A stretch of DNA of 64,000 nucleotides, from the NCBI RefSeq assembly GCF_004402235.1, contig NZ_SOFS01000012.1:124001-188000 (forward strand), in the 5' to 3' direction. The translations under genes were made by a program, and so were the position numbers. This DNA comes from Cryobacterium glucosi. Its GTDB lineage: Bacteria > Actinomycetota > Actinomycetes > Actinomycetales > Microbacteriaceae. This document shows, one piece after another, positions 27,154-36,980 of this stretch (positions are counted from its first letter, which is position 1; each line of letters starts with the position of its first letter). The notes under the pieces were generated by a model that made no database searches, was not told the DNA's origin, and was given only the letters and a program-made list of their open reading frames with translations.

Positions 27154-27179
27154 CCACGCGGCCCCAGGCGGCCGCGTGG
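27154..27179. terminator. GC-rich hairpin, 10-bp stem
   Basis: CCACGCGGCC, loop CCAGGC and GGCCGCGTGG form a perfect stem-loop without a T tract. It may be a second-line terminator for the FKBP gene, or a partner of the nearby inverted repeat. Confidence 0.4.
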
Positions 27180-27252
27180 TCCTGACCAGAGATTCGTGGG
27201 GCATCCATGAAGACCCGGCTCACCGGCGAAAGCACGGGCCGGTCGCCCGAAA

Positions 27253-27295
27253 GCACGCGGCACCCTCGCTCTCGTGAACGGAGGGTGACGCGTGC
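27253..27295 (-). terminator. Terminator of the FKBP gene
   Basis: 15-base arms (27253-27267 and 27281-27295) with one mismatch and a 13-base loop lie 18 bases after the FKBP stop on the minus strand. A short TTT follows in the direction of transcription, typical of actinobacterial GC-rich terminators. Confidence 0.65.
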
Positions 27296-27313
27296 GGCAG
27301 TGGAGCGGTGGGG

Positions 27314-28282
27314 CTAGCCGATGCCGAGGATGTCGATGACGAAGACGAGGGTGGAGCCGGCCGGGATGGTTCCCTGCGCTGCGTCTCCGTAGCCCTTCGC
27401 GGGCGGGACAACGGTGAGGATCTGCGAGCCCACGGTCTGTCCGATGATCGCGGTCGCGAAGCCGGGGACGACGCCGCCCTGCGTCTTCGAGCCGTCGACG
27501 GCGAGGAGCTGTGCCGGCGCGCCCTTCGTCCAGCTGGAGTCGAAGACCTTCTTCTCCGCCCAGAGGACGCCGGTGTAGTGCACGGTGACCGTGTCGCCCT
27601 CCTTCACGGTGTCGCCGGTGCCCTTCTTCAGGACGGCGACCTGAAGGTCGGCCGGCGGCGTGCCGCCCGGGATCGTGATCCCGGGGGTGCCGTTGGCGTC
27701 GAGCACGACGGCGGGAAGGCCGTTGATCGGAGTCTGGTCGGCACCGTTCGCCCGGAGCAGGTAGGTCTTCACAACGTCGATCACGAAGACCAGGGAGTCC
27801 GTTGCGGCGATCCCGAGGGTGGAGTTGCCGCCCTGGGGTCCGAACGCGTCGTCCGGGGAGACGACGACGGCGATGCGCGAGCCGGCCTGCGCGCAGGCGA
27901 GCCCGTCGGTGATGCCCTTGATGGTCTGGTCGTTGAGGGTGAGCACGTTCGCGCTCGTGCTGTCGTACTTGCTGACCTGGATCGGTGAGCCCGTCGTCCC
28001 GTTGTAGACGTTCAGTTCGATCTTCGCCTGCTGGCCGGTGACGAGCCTGTCACCGGAGCCGGGGACGATGACCCTGCCCTGGGTCGTCCCCGTCATGAGC
28101 GGGGTCGGGAAGTCGACCTTCGGAACGGCGCCGAGGTTGTCGCTGACCGTGACGAGCTTCGAGGCGGCGCCATCGCTGATCGGTGCGACGCAGCTCGACG
28201 CGGCATCCGCACTGCTGCTGCACCCGGTGAGGGCGGCAAGCAGCAGGCCGGCAGTCGCAATGAGGGCAGAAGCTCTACGCAC
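27314..28282 (-). CDS. FKBP-type peptidyl-prolyl isomerase lipoprotein, two FKBP domains
   Basis: 322 residues. Lipoprotein signal with lipobox LTGCSSS (cysteine near residue 20). Two FKBP-like units follow: a diverged one (about residues 75-180, ending DSLVFVIDVVKTYLL) and a canonical C-terminal one (about 210-322) with GDTVTVHYTGVLW, FDSSW, VVPGFATAIIGQTVGSQ and PAGSTLVFVIDILGIG. It acts outside the membrane as a folding catalyst for secreted proteins. GTG start. It is transcribed away from trmI, the next gene upstream at an 86-base distance. Confidence 0.92.
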   Translation of the reverse strand: MRRASALIATAGLLLAALTGCSSSADAASSCVAPISDGAASKLVTVSDNLGAVPKVDFPTPLMTGTTQGRVIVPGSGDRLVTGQQAKIELNVYNGTTGSPIQVSKYDSTSANVLTLNDQTIKGITDGLACAQAGSRIAVVVSPDDAFGPQGGNSTLGIAATDSLVFVIDVVKTYLLRANGADQTPINGLPAVVLDANGTPGITIPGGTPPADLQVAVLKKGTGDTVKEGDTVTVHYTGVLWAEKKVFDSSWTKGAPAQLLAVDGSKTQGGVVPGFATAIIGQTVGSQILTVVPPAKGYGDAAQGTIPAGSTLVFVIDILGIG

Positions 28283-28367
28283 AGGATCTCATTTCAGTGT
28301 GGGACGTTCAGCGTGCGGCGCCCTCTGGCGCCCACAGTCGGGAGGCCGAACACGGCCGGAGCCTATC

Positions 28368-29537
28368 CTAACCGGCGTCGGCTGCGGTGTCGGTCGCGGC
28401 GTCGGCTGCGGTGTCGGCCGTGGTCTCGGTCGTTCGGGGCAGGTCGAGGGGCGCAGCGACGATGGCCGGGCCCCGACCGTCGAGGCCTCTGGCCTTGGAG
28501 GTGGCTGCGCCGGCCTCCGCGATCCGGACCCGCTTGCGCATGACCTTTCCGCTCACACTGCGTTCGCCGAGTGCGCCAGGGGTCCAAGCCTCGACATCCG
28601 CATCCGAGAAGTCGGTCTTGGAGGGCCGGCGCTTGAGCTCGGGCAGGATCGTGTCGGGGGCGAGACGCCGTGCCGTGATCAGGAACCCGGTGTGCCCGAT
28701 CATGCGGTGGTCCGGGCGGACCGCGAGACCCTCGACGTGCCAGCCGCGCACCATGGTCTCGTTCGAATCCGGGTTCGTGTAGAACCCGGTTCCACGGATG
28801 GCCTCGGCCACCCGGGAGAGCTGGGTCACGGTCGCGACGTAGCAGAGGAGCACGCCGCCGGGCTTGAGGGCGGCGGAGACGGCCTCGAGGCATTCCCAGG
28901 GGGCGAGCATGTCGAGCACAACCCGGTCGGCCGTCTGATCCGGGACCGCGGACGGCAGTGCGTCCGCAAGGTCGCCGAGGGTGATCGTCCAGTTCGTGGG
29001 GTCGGCACCGAGGAACGTGGCGACGTTGTCCCTCGCGACGTCGGCGAACTCGGCCCGGCGTTCGAAGGATGCGAGGTGGCCGGCCGGCCCGATCGCGCGG
29101 AGCAGCCAGAGGGACAGCGCTCCGGAGCCCACCCCGGCTTCGACGACCGTCGCACCGGGGAAGATGTCCGCCTGGGCGAGGATCTGGGCCGCGTCCTTGG
29201 GGTAGATGATCGCGGCTCCCCGCGGCATCGACATGACGAAGTCGTTGAGCAGCGGGCGCAGGGCGAGGTGCTCGACCCCGACGTTGTTCACGACGACGGA
29301 TGCATCGGGCAGGCCGATGATGTCGTCGTGCGCGAGGATTCCCCTGTGGGTGTGGAAGACCTTGCCCGGCTCGAGCGTGATGGTGTTGAGCTTGTTCTTG
29401 GGGCCGGTGAGCTGCACGCGATCGCCAACCCGGAAGGGCCCGCTGCTCTGGATGACCTGGGTGTATTCGCCGTTCGGGGTGATGCCGTTGCCGGCGCTCA
29501 TGGTGCCGGTTTCGCTCATGTTGTCGGTGTCGCTCAT
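28368..29537 (-). CDS. trmI: tRNA (adenine-58-N1)-methyltransferase
   Basis: 389 residues. TrmI-type enzyme: N-terminal beta domain (GPFRVGDRVQLTGPKNK), then Rossmann methyltransferase with SAM motif VVEAGVGSGALSLWLL and DMLAPWECLEAVS (motif IV region). It makes m1A58 in the T loop of tRNA. The protein is longer than most TrmI because of a C-terminal extension of about 60 residues that ends in an Ala/Asp/Thr repeat encoded by a 24-base tandem repeat. The start overlaps the stop of the HAD phosphatase gene (ATGA). Confidence 0.92.
   Translation of the reverse strand: MSDTDNMSETGTMSAGNGITPNGEYTQVIQSSGPFRVGDRVQLTGPKNKLNTITLEPGKVFHTHRGILAHDDIIGLPDASVVVNNVGVEHLALRPLLNDFVMSMPRGAAIIYPKDAAQILAQADIFPGATVVEAGVGSGALSLWLLRAIGPAGHLASFERRAEFADVARDNVATFLGADPTNWTITLGDLADALPSAVPDQTADRVVLDMLAPWECLEAVSAALKPGGVLLCYVATVTQLSRVAEAIRGTGFYTNPDSNETMVRGWHVEGLAVRPDHRMIGHTGFLITARRLAPDTILPELKRRPSKTDFSDADVEAWTPGALGERSVSGKVMRKRVRIAEAGAATSKARGLDGRGPAIVAAPLDLPRTTETTADTAADAATDTAADAG
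28374..28421. repeat. Two tandem 24-bp repeats at the 3' end of trmI
   Basis: Copies at 28374-28397 and 28398-28421 differ only in the last few bases. They encode the Ala/Asp/Thr octapeptide repeat at the C-terminus of TrmI. Confidence 0.7.
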
Positions 29538-30283
29538 GCGTGGATGTCGTCCTCGGTCGGATGCGGGCCGGAACCGGGCCGCGCGGGTACCTCGGCGACG
29601 GCAGCGCGCCGCTCGGCAAAGACAGTGTGGACGCCGGCCAGCGTGCGTCCATGCAGGGTCGGCCACAGTTCGTACCGGGCGCTCGCCTCGATCTCGACCA
29701 TGTGCGGGACCGCGATGACAACGGCGCCGGAGGCGACGGCCGCCGCAATGCCGGGCAGCGAGTCCTCGACGGCAACACAGTCGGCGGGGGTGACACCCAG
29801 CAACCGGGCGGCCGAGAGATAGGCCTCAGGGTGCGGTTTGCTCTGGAGGACCATGTCACCGGCGACGATCGCATCGAATGCGGCGAATCCGACCTGGTCG
29901 GACACCTGCTGCGCCATCCGGTGTTCCGACATGGTCACGAGGGCCATCGGGATGCCCGCGGCCTTGACCTCCGTCATCAGCTCGAGGGCGCCGGGGCGCC
30001 AGGGCGCACCGAACTCACTGAGGAGGCCCTGGACCCGCGTGGTCAGACGGTCGACGATCACTTCGGCGTCGAGGCGGACACCGCGATCCTGCAGGATGGC
30101 CGCGGAGCCCAGCAGGCCGCTTCCGACCAGAAGCATGCAATCACTGTGCGTCCAGACACCGCCGAAGCTCTCGACGAGCTCGGTTTCGGCACGCATCCAG
30201 TACGGTTCCGAGTCGACGATCGTGCCGTCCATATCCCACAGCACGGCCGCGGGCAGGGGCGAAAGAGGACGGAACGGGTTCAC
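29534..30283 (-). CDS. HAD-superfamily phosphatase (beta-phosphoglucomutase-like)
   Basis: 249 residues. Motif I LWDMDGTIVDSE near the start, motif II ALVTMSEHRM, motif III Lys in VLQSKPHPEAYLSAA and motif IV VAVEDSLPGIAAA make a complete HAD hydrolase with a cap-1 domain. Substrate unknown. GTG start at 30283 is preferred; a TTG three codons upstream is also possible. It is operonic with trmI (4-base overlap) and diverges from the PAC2 gene. Confidence 0.88.
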   Translation of the reverse strand: MNPFRPLSPLPAAVLWDMDGTIVDSEPYWMRAETELVESFGGVWTHSDCMLLVGSGLLGSAAILQDRGVRLDAEVIVDRLTTRVQGLLSEFGAPWRPGALELMTEVKAAGIPMALVTMSEHRMAQQVSDQVGFAAFDAIVAGDMVLQSKPHPEAYLSAARLLGVTPADCVAVEDSLPGIAAAVASGAVVIAVPHMVEIEASARYELWPTLHGRTLAGVHTVFAERRAAVAEVPARPGSGPHPTEDDIHA

Positions 30284-30364
30284 AGGGTCCAAGTGTAAGG
30301 GGCACCGCTTATCCTTGACTGACGGTGCTTTTCCGGGCGCCCCGGCAGATCGAGGTTTCACGCA

Positions 30365-31315
30365 GTGACAGATGGCAATGGATTCCTGGGCGGACGCCTC
30401 CTCGTGGTGGCGTTTGCAGGCTGGAACGACGCGGGTGAGGCCGCGACCGGTGCCGTTGGCATCCTCAGGGACCTCCTCGACGTGTCCTCCCTCTTCGAGG
30501 TGGACCCCGAGGTCTACTTCGACTACCAGTTCAACCGGCCGACGATCTCCACGGATGACGAGGGTCACCGCCAGCTCGAATGGCCCGGCGCGACCCTGTT
30601 CGGTCCTGCAGAGCCTGGCGTCGTCGGGGAGCCCCTCGCCGACGACGCACAGCTGCGCGTGAGCGGCAGCAATGCGGGCAACATCTACCTCCTGCTCGGC
30701 ACAGAGCCGAGCCGCAGCTGGAAGGGATTCACCGCAGAGGTGCTCGACGCGGCCCTCGCTGCGGACATCGGCGGAATCGTCTTCCTCGGCGCCATGCTCG
30801 CGGACGTTCCGCACACGCGCCCCATCTCCATTTTTGTCTCGAGCGAGAACCCCGAGGTGCGCAGCGAGCTGCAGATCGAGCGCAGCAGCTACGAGGGTCC
30901 CGTCGGGATCCTGAGCGTGCTCTCTCACGCGGCAGAGCTCGTCGGCATCCCGACCCTCTCGATCTGGGCGTCCGTCCCCCACTACGTGCACAACGCGCCG
31001 TCGCCGAAGGCGATGCTCGCCCTGATCGACAAGCTCGAGGAAATCATCGACGTGGTCATCCCGCGCGGCGACCTCGTCACCGAGGCCGAGGAATGGCAGA
31101 CCGGCATCGACACCCTCGCGGCAGACGACGAGGAGATGGCGGCGTACATCAACCAGCTCGAGCAGGCCAGGGACACGGTCGACTCGCCGGAGGCGAGCGG
31201 CGAGGCGATCGCCCAGGAGTTTGAGAAGTACCTCCGTAAGCGCGGCGACGGCCGCGACGGCCAGTCCGGGCGCGCGGACGGGCGTCCGGGTCCTGACGTG
31301 CCGCGTCAGCCGTAG
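30365..31315 (+). CDS. PAC2-family protein (proteasome assembly chaperone-like)
   Basis: 316 residues. PAC2 signature: LLVVAFAGWNDAGEAATGAV at the start, then LLGTEPSRSWKGFTAEVLD and LGAMLADVPHTRPISIFVSS, and GILSVLSHAAELVGIPTLSIWASVPHY. Actinobacterial PAC2 proteins form large assemblies; whether they act on the proteasome is unclear. GTG start. It diverges from the HAD gene and converges on mshC. Confidence 0.9.
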   Translation: MTDGNGFLGGRLLVVAFAGWNDAGEAATGAVGILRDLLDVSSLFEVDPEVYFDYQFNRPTISTDDEGHRQLEWPGATLFGPAEPGVVGEPLADDAQLRVSGSNAGNIYLLLGTEPSRSWKGFTAEVLDAALAADIGGIVFLGAMLADVPHTRPISIFVSSENPEVRSELQIERSSYEGPVGILSVLSHAAELVGIPTLSIWASVPHYVHNAPSPKAMLALIDKLEEIIDVVIPRGDLVTEAEEWQTGIDTLAADDEEMAAYINQLEQARDTVDSPEASGEAIAQEFEKYLRKRGDGRDGQSGRADGRPGPDVPRQP

Positions 31316-31327
31316 CCCTCGGCCGAC

Positions 31328-32662
31328 CTAGAGGGTGATGCCCAGCAGGGCGTCGATGGCCCGGGCCACCAGTTCCGGCGCAGCCGTGCCCGCTTCTGCG
31401 GCGGCGTCCAGGATCCGCAGCGCGGCCGGGGTGTCGAGGTCGTTGACGAGCGCTGCGCGCAGCGCGACGATGACCTCGTCCGCGTTCGCGACGGCATCCG
31501 TGTTGACGTCGTCGACCAGGTCTTCGTCCACCGTGCCATCGGCGGCGGTCGTGTCTCCGGTGGCACGACCGAAGGCGTTCGTCCAGGCCTCGAGGCGCGC
31601 CTCGGCGGCGGAGAGCGAGTCGGTGGTCCATTCCCAGTCGCTGCGATAGTGCTGCGCGAGCAGGGCCAGGCGGATGGCCCGGGGGTCGGTGCCCCCGGCG
31701 CGTAGCGCCGAAACGAGCACGAGGTTGCCGAGCGACTTGCTCATCTTCTCGCCCTGGTATGCGACCATGCCGGTGTGGCTGTACACGCCGGCGAGCGGAT
31801 GCCCCGAGAGGGCGGCCGCATGGCCGGCGCTCATGTCGTGGTGCGGGAAGATCAGGTCCGAGCCGCCGCCCTGAACGGTGAAGTCCGTGCCGAGTTCGGT
31901 GAGGGCGATCACGGAACATTCGATGTGCCAGCCGGGACGGCCGGCGCCGACGCGCGAGTCCCAGGCCGGTTCGCCTACCCGGGCGGCACGCCAGAGCAGC
32001 GGGTCGAGGGCGTCGCGCTTTCCTTCGCGGTCGGGGTCGCCGCCACGCTGGGCGAACAGGGTCAGCATCTGCTCGCGGTCGAGGTTGCTCTCGTCGCCGA
32101 GCTGCCAGGGCGCCACCCGCTCTGCGGCGGCGATATCGAAGTAGATGTCGGAGCCCGCAGCCTCCGCCGGACCTGCGGTGTCCGAGAGCTCGGCGGCATC
32201 GACGGCAACGGCGTATGCGAGGCCGTCGTCCCAGAGCTGGGCGACCGCGTCGGCGACCTCTTCGATGACCTCGGTCACGGCGACGTAGTTGTCCGGAGGG
32301 ATGATGCCGAGGGCTTCCATGTCCGTGCGGAACAGGTCGACCTGGGACGCAGCGAGGTCGCGCCAGTCGACGCCGGTGGCCGTCGCCCGCTCCAGGAGCG
32401 GGTCGTCGACATCCGTCACGTTCTGTGCGTAGTGCACGCGGTAGCCGGCATCGAGCCACACCCGCTGGAGGGTGTCGAAGGCGAGGTAGGTGTTCGCGTG
32501 GCCGATATGCGTCGCGTCATACGGCGTGATCCCGCAGACGTAGAGCCGGGCGACGTCGACCGGTTCCGCGAGCACGAGTGCTTCCGTCGCCGTGTCGTAC
32601 AGGTGCGGTGCTTCGGAGTTTCCGGGGAGGACGGGGATGTCGGGGTGTCGCCAGGCGCGCAT
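31328..32662 (-). CDS. mshC: Cysteine:glucosaminyl inositol ligase MshC (mycothiol synthesis)
   Basis: 444 residues. A cysteinyl-tRNA synthetase paralogue that joins cysteine to GlcN-inositol, the penultimate step of mycothiol synthesis. The class I motifs are present: [20 protein letters not shown] (HIGH and zinc Cys), [11 protein letters not shown] and the [17 protein letters not shown] loop. The N-terminal [14 protein letters not shown] is specific to MshC as against CysS. ATG start. Just downstream of uppP (10-base gap) on the minus strand. This marks the organism as a mycothiol-making actinobacterium. Confidence 0.96.
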   Translation of the reverse strand: MRAWRHPDIPVLPGNSEAPHLYDTATEALVLAEPVDVARLYVCGITPYDATHIGHANTYLAFDTLQRVWLDAGYRVHYAQNVTDVDDPLLERATATGVDWRDLAASQVDLFRTDMEALGIIPPDNYVAVTEVIEEVADAVAQLWDDGLAYAVAVDAAELSDTAGPAEAAGSDIYFDIAAAERVAPWQLGDESNLDREQMLTLFAQRGGDPDREGKRDALDPLLWRAARVGEPAWDSRVGAGRPGWHIECSVIALTELGTDFTVQGGGSDLIFPHHDMSAGHAAALSGHPLAGVYSHTGMVAYQGEKMSKSLGNLVLVSALRAGGTDPRAIRLALLAQHYRSDWEWTTDSLSAAEARLEAWTNAFGRATGDTTAADGTVDEDLVDDVNTDAVANADEVIVALRAALVNDLDTPAALRILDAAAEAGTAAPELVARAIDALLGITL

Positions 32663-32672
32663 TCCAGGGCCC

Positions 32673-33527
32673 CTAAGCCGCGATGGTGTTGGTCGCGAGC
32701 AGGGCCATCAGAGCGAAGCCGAGCACGATGCGGTAGATGACGAAGGGCAGGAAGCTGCGCTTGGAGATGTAGTTCATGAAGAATCCGATGACGAACAAGG
32801 CGACGACGAAGGCGACGACGGTCGCGACCGCGGTCTCGGCCGGGCCGAAGATCTCCGGGGTGCAGTTGGTGGCGCCCTCGAGGCAGGGGTGCGCGATGGC
32901 CTTGTACATCTCGTAGAAGCCGCTGCCGAGCACAGCCGGGATGGCGAGGAGGAATGCGTAACGGGCGGCGGCGCGGCGCTCGTAGCCCATGAACAGGCCG
33001 GCCGTGATCGTTCCGCCGGAACGGGAGACGCCAGGGATCAGCGCGAGCGCCTGGGCGAAGCCGTAGATGACGCCGTGCGTGACCGTGATGTCCTTCAGGC
33101 GGCGCCGGTGGGCCCCGACCGCATCGGCGACACCGAGCAGCACGCCGAAGACGATGAGCACGGTCGCCGTGATCCACAGGTTGCGGAGGGTGGACTCGAT
33201 CTGGTTCTGGAAGACCAGGCCGAGCACGATGATCGGGAGCGATCCGAAGATGATGAGCCAGCCCATCCGCGCGTCGGGATCACTGCGCGGGATCTTGCCG
33301 AACAGGGACTTGACCCAGTGCGTCACGATGCGCGAGATGTCCCGCCAGAAGAACAGCACGACGGCCGCCTCCGTGCCGATCTGGATGATCGCGGTGAACC
33401 GGGCGCCCGGGTCCCCGCCCATGCCGAGGAGTTCGCCGACGATGCGGATGTGGGCGCTGGACGAAACCGGGAGGAACTCGGTCAGACCCTGCACGAGTCC
33501 CAGGATGATGGCGTTGAGGAAGTTCAC
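32673..33527 (-). CDS. uppP: Undecaprenyl-diphosphatase UppP/BacA
   Basis: 284 residues with about eight membrane helices. Active-site motifs [16 protein letters not shown] (residues 14-29) and [20 protein letters not shown] are intact. It recycles undecaprenyl pyrophosphate for cell-wall synthesis and can give bacitracin resistance. GTG start. Between the M20 peptidase gene (14 bases upstream) and mshC. Confidence 0.96.
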   Translation of the reverse strand: MNFLNAIILGLVQGLTEFLPVSSSAHIRIVGELLGMGGDPGARFTAIIQIGTEAAVVLFFWRDISRIVTHWVKSLFGKIPRSDPDARMGWLIIFGSLPIIVLGLVFQNQIESTLRNLWITATVLIVFGVLLGVADAVGAHRRRLKDITVTHGVIYGFAQALALIPGVSRSGGTITAGLFMGYERRAAARYAFLLAIPAVLGSGFYEMYKAIAHPCLEGATNCTPEIFGPAETAVATVVAFVVALFVIGFFMNYISKRSFLPFVIYRIVLGFALMALLATNTIAA

Positions 33528-33541
33528 CGGAGCTCGCTTTG

Positions 33542-34867
33542 CTAGTAGGTCGACAACAGGTCGGTAAGGACCCGCCTGCCAAAGACTAGCGCGTCGAGCG
33601 GAACCCGCTCGTCGACCCCGTGGAACATTCCGGGGAAGTCCAGCTCAGCCGGAAGGCGCAGCGGGGCGAACCCGTACCCGCGGATTCCAAGCTTGGACAG
33701 GGCTTTGTTGTCGGTGCCCGCTGACAGGAGATAGGGAAGCACGGGGGCGCCCGGGTCGTGCCGGTGCAGGCTGCCGACCACGGCGTCGACGAGCGGGCCG
33801 CCGAAGTCGGTCTCCAGGCCGATGTCGCGGTGCATCACGACGATCTCGATGTCCGGGCCGACGAGGCTCGCAACTTCGGCGAGCACCGCGTCCTCCTCGC
33901 CGGGCAGAGTGCGGATGTCGATGAGCGCCTCGGCGAGGTCGGGGATCACGTTGTGCTTGTACCCGGCCTTGAGCAGCGTCGGGTTGGTCGTGGTGCGGAG
34001 GCTGGCCTGGATGAACCCGGACGCTGTTCCCGTCGCGAGCGCGAGTTCGTCCGGGCCGACGCGCTGCGGATCGACGTCGAGGATCCGGGCGATCTCGGCG
34101 AGCAGCTGGGTCGTGGTGTCGGTCAGCCGGATCGGCCACTCCCGGCGGCCGATCGCCGCGACGGCCGTTGCGAGCTTGGTGACGGCGTTGTTCCGGATGA
34201 GCCTCGAGCCGTGGGCGGCGTCGCCGCGGGCGACGAGCTTGATCCAGATCAGGGCCTTCTCCCCCGTCTGCAGCAGGTAGGCGCGCTGGCCGCCGAGCGT
34301 GATCGAGTACCCGCCGACCTCGCTGATCGCCTCGGTGGCGCCTGCGAAGAGCTCCGGGCGGGTGTCGACGAGGTAGTGCGAGCCGAGCACTCCCCCGGCC
34401 TCTTCGTCGGCGAAGAACGCCACGATGAGGTCACGGGCCGGTGCCTCGCCCGCGCCGAGGATGTCGCCCAGTGCCGCGAGGATCATCGCATCCATGTTCT
34501 TCATGTCGACGGCACCCCGGCCCCAGAGCAGGCCGTCCTTGATGACACCGGCGAAAGGGTCGACCGACCAGGTCTCCGGGTCGGCGGGGACGACGTCGAG
34601 GTGGCCGTGCACGACCAGGGCGCCCGCGTCGCGGTTCCGGCCGGGCACGCGCACGACGACACTCGTGCGCCCCGGCTCCGAGTCGAAGAGCTCCGGCGCG
34701 AGGCCGAGGCCCCTGAGGTGCTCGGCGACGTACTCCGCGGCATCCGTTTCACCGTTGGAACGGCCCTCGCCGTAGTTCGTGGTGTCGAACCGGATCAGGT
34801 CGCGGGCGAGTTCCGCGGTCAGATCGAGGGGTGTTGCCGGATCGGTGTCGTCTGCCCAGGAAGCCAT
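33542..34867 (-). CDS. M20-family metallopeptidase (dipeptidase-like)
   Basis: 441 residues. Zinc ligands His in [14 protein letters not shown], Asp in [12 protein letters not shown], catalytic/ligand Glu pair in [10 protein letters not shown] and the dimerisation domain in the middle are all present. No signal peptide, so it acts in the cytosol on peptides or N-acyl amino acids. ATG start. First gene of the minus-strand run M20-uppP-mshC and divergent from tRNA-Leu. Confidence 0.92.
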   Translation of the reverse strand: MASWADDTDPATPLDLTAELARDLIRFDTTNYGEGRSNGETDAAEYVAEHLRGLGLAPELFDSEPGRTSVVVRVPGRNRDAGALVVHGHLDVVPADPETWSVDPFAGVIKDGLLWGRGAVDMKNMDAMILAALGDILGAGEAPARDLIVAFFADEEAGGVLGSHYLVDTRPELFAGATEAISEVGGYSITLGGQRAYLLQTGEKALIWIKLVARGDAAHGSRLIRNNAVTKLATAVAAIGRREWPIRLTDTTTQLLAEIARILDVDPQRVGPDELALATGTASGFIQASLRTTTNPTLLKAGYKHNVIPDLAEALIDIRTLPGEEDAVLAEVASLVGPDIEIVVMHRDIGLETDFGGPLVDAVVGSLHRHDPGAPVLPYLLSAGTDNKALSKLGIRGYGFAPLRLPAELDFPGMFHGVDERVPLDALVFGRRVLTDLLSTY

Positions 34868-34971
34868 GACTTCACGCTATCGGTTGTCGCTGCGGGGAGC
34901 TGTCCCGGGGGTTCACGGACTGTCATGTGCGGGTGTGCGGTCGGGTTGTGCGGGAAGGCCTCGAAATCCGT

Positions 34972-34979
34972 GCTAGATT
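34972..34979 (+). promoter_or_regulatory. Extended -10 promoter candidate for tRNA-Leu
   Basis: GCTAGATT (34972-34979) gives a TAGATT -10, and with the preceding T it is an extended -10 (TGC-TAGATT), 37 bases before the tRNA. No good -35 is visible. Confidence 0.45.
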
Positions 34980-35016
34980 ATTGACTCGTCAGCCGGTCAC
35001 CGGCTGGCCAGCACCA

Positions 35017-35099
35017 GCCCGGGTGGCGGAATGGCAGACGCGCTAGCTTGAGGTGCTAGTGCCCTTATGGGCGTGGGGGTTCAAGTCCCCCCTCGGGCA
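35017..35099 (+). tRNA. tRNA-Leu (anticodon GAG)
   Basis: 83 bases. Acceptor arms GCCCGGG and CTCGGGC pair fully (one G-T), followed by discriminator A. The anticodon stem CTAGC/GCTAG closes the loop TTGAGGT with anticodon GAG. A variable arm (TGCCC TTAT GGGCG) as expected for class II tRNA-Leu and a T arm GGGGG-TTCAAGT-CCCCC follow. CCA is not encoded. It reads CUC/CUU leucine codons. Confidence 0.96.
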
Positions 35100-35141
35100 C
35101 AGAATGAAGATCCGGTAGTCCAGGTTCTTCGCTGTGAGAAG

Positions 35142-35183
35142 AAATAGGTCGAGACATCCAACGGATGTCCGGCCTATTTTTTT
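35142..35183 (+). terminator. Strong intrinsic terminator after tRNA-Leu
   Basis: A long stem (AAATAGG..GACATCC / GGATGTC..CCTATTT, loop AAC) ends in a run of seven T. It lies 43 bases after the tRNA. This is the only terminator in the window with a classical T tract of this length. Confidence 0.9.
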
Positions 35184-35359
35184 GCCCGGATCGGATACTC
35201 AGCGCTCCTTGCGATATGTGCAGCCTGCAGTTTGCTGACAGTGGCCCAAGGATTCGTTCCGATACGTTCCTGATCGTGCCGCCCGAGTCCTGAAGAACGG
35301 CTGACGTGCCTGCCCACCCGCTGTGCCCCGGGAACGGGAATGGTCGCGCCATGCGGCGG

Positions 35360-36862
35360 TCATTGGACGGTTGCAGTGAGCCTGCTGAGGTTGTCCAGGA
35401 CCTGCGTGCCAAGCGGACGTTGCAGCCACTCGTCGAGCAGAACCTCCCGGGAGTGGCTCCGGTAGTCGTCCTGAATCCTGCGCAGCGCGTCGACGAAACG
35501 TCTCCCCCGGACCAGCAGCGAGATTTCGAAGTTGAGGCTGAACGAGCGCATGTCCATATTGCTCGACCCGATCACCGCGACTTCATCGTCGACGGTGAAA
35601 TGCTTGGCATGCAGGACGACCGGTTTCTCGTACAGGAAGATGCGCACTCCCGCCCGCAACAGGGTCTCGTAGTACGAGCGTTGTGCGTGGTATACGAGGG
35701 CCTGGTCGGCGACTTCGCAGGCGTACAGGTGCACCGTTACTCCCCGTTCCGCGGCCGTCGTGATCGCGTAGAGCATGGAGTCGTCGGGGACGAAGTAGGG
35801 GCTGGCGATGACGAGTCGTTCCTGGGCCGAGTAGAGCAGGGCGTTGAAGACCCGCAGGTTGTTCTCGCCTTCGAACCCGGGCCCACTCCGAACGACCTGG
35901 CAGTCGAGGGTGTCCTCGGTGGTCACGGAATAGATCGGGTCTGCCTCACGGGTGAGGAGATCTTCCGTCTCGGAGTACCAGTCGGTGATGAAGATCGCGT
36001 TGACGCCCGCGACGACGGGGCCTTCCAGTCGCACCATCAGATCCTTCCACCGCAGGTTCCGTTTGATGTTTCCCCTGGTGTTGTAGCTGGGGTCGACCAT
36101 GTTCTGCGAGCCCATGAATCCGACGATTCCGTCGATCACGAGCACCTTGCGGTGGTTTCGCAGGTCCGGGCGCCGCCATTGCGTTCTGAAAGGATGGAAG
36201 GGGAGCATTTCGTGGGAATCGATGCCGACGTTCCTCAGCCAACGGCGGGTCGCCCGGCCCTGCGGGCTCCGGATCGTCGAGATGTGGTCGTACAGAACCC
36301 TGACGATCACACCCCGTTCATGGGCTGCGAGGAGGGCGTCGAAAAACGGCATCGTCGTCCGGTCTCGGCTGAGAATGTAGAACTCCACGTGCACGTACCG
36401 TTCGGCCCGCATCACTTCCTCGGTCATCGCGGCGATCGACTCCTCGTAGTCGGGCAGAAGCACAGCGTCGTTTCCGCCGACGAGCGGCATGGCGCCCAAC
36501 GTGTGGTTCAGTTCGACGACGGATTCGAACCATTGGGGCCAGGTCTCCGTCTTGGAGACCTGGTCGAGGCCGGCGGTCGTACCGAGGATGTAGTCGTTGA
36601 TGTCCTGTTGCTTCTCGCGCCGTGCCTTCGGGAGCCTGCTGCTGCCGAAGATGCTGAAGAGCACCGCTCCCGGGATCGGCGCAATGAAGATCGCCATCAG
36701 CCAGGCCATCGCCGCCGTGGGACGGCGGTTCGGCGGAATCCTGATGACCGCCCCGACGCGGATGGCCATCTCGAGGACGAGGACCGCGATCGGCAGGGCC
36801 TTGGGCAGTTTTCGCAGGTTCACTCTGGAAGTCCGATCTGACGTGCGGCCGCGCGGATTCAC
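35360..36862 (-). CDS. cls: Cardiolipin synthase (phospholipase D family)
   Basis: 500 residues. Two N-terminal membrane helices are followed by two PLD domains, each with an HKD motif: HRKVLVIDGIVGFMGSQN and HAKHFTVDDEVAVIGSSNMDMRS. It makes cardiolipin from phosphatidylglycerol. The GTG at 36862 is chosen because AAGGTGGGGA lies ahead; the open frame extends upstream to 36916. It diverges from two PAP2 phosphatase genes, giving a small phospholipid gene group. Confidence 0.92.
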   Translation of the reverse strand: MNPRGRTSDRTSRVNLRKLPKALPIAVLVLEMAIRVGAVIRIPPNRRPTAAMAWLMAIFIAPIPGAVLFSIFGSSRLPKARREKQQDINDYILGTTAGLDQVSKTETWPQWFESVVELNHTLGAMPLVGGNDAVLLPDYEESIAAMTEEVMRAERYVHVEFYILSRDRTTMPFFDALLAAHERGVIVRVLYDHISTIRSPQGRATRRWLRNVGIDSHEMLPFHPFRTQWRRPDLRNHRKVLVIDGIVGFMGSQNMVDPSYNTRGNIKRNLRWKDLMVRLEGPVVAGVNAIFITDWYSETEDLLTREADPIYSVTTEDTLDCQVVRSGPGFEGENNLRVFNALLYSAQERLVIASPYFVPDDSMLYAITTAAERGVTVHLYACEVADQALVYHAQRSYYETLLRAGVRIFLYEKPVVLHAKHFTVDDEVAVIGSSNMDMRSFSLNFEISLLVRGRRFVDALRRIQDDYRSHSREVLLDEWLQRPLGTQVLDNLSRLTATVQ

Positions 36863-36980
36863 GTGTCCCCACCTTAGTTGGGCCGCCGGTACCCCGGGAG
36901 GTAAGCTCGCCTTCACCCACGATCACCGCATGAGCATGGTGACCGGTCGGTGCCCATCAAACGATCCTTTGGCTGGAGTC

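Noticed and set aside
35065-35412. Minus-strand open frame of 115 codons across tRNA-Leu
   Set aside because: Its C-terminus is encoded by the complement of the tRNA, and such frames ending GGLEPPRP are a known annotation artefact. It also has no ribosome-binding site or family.
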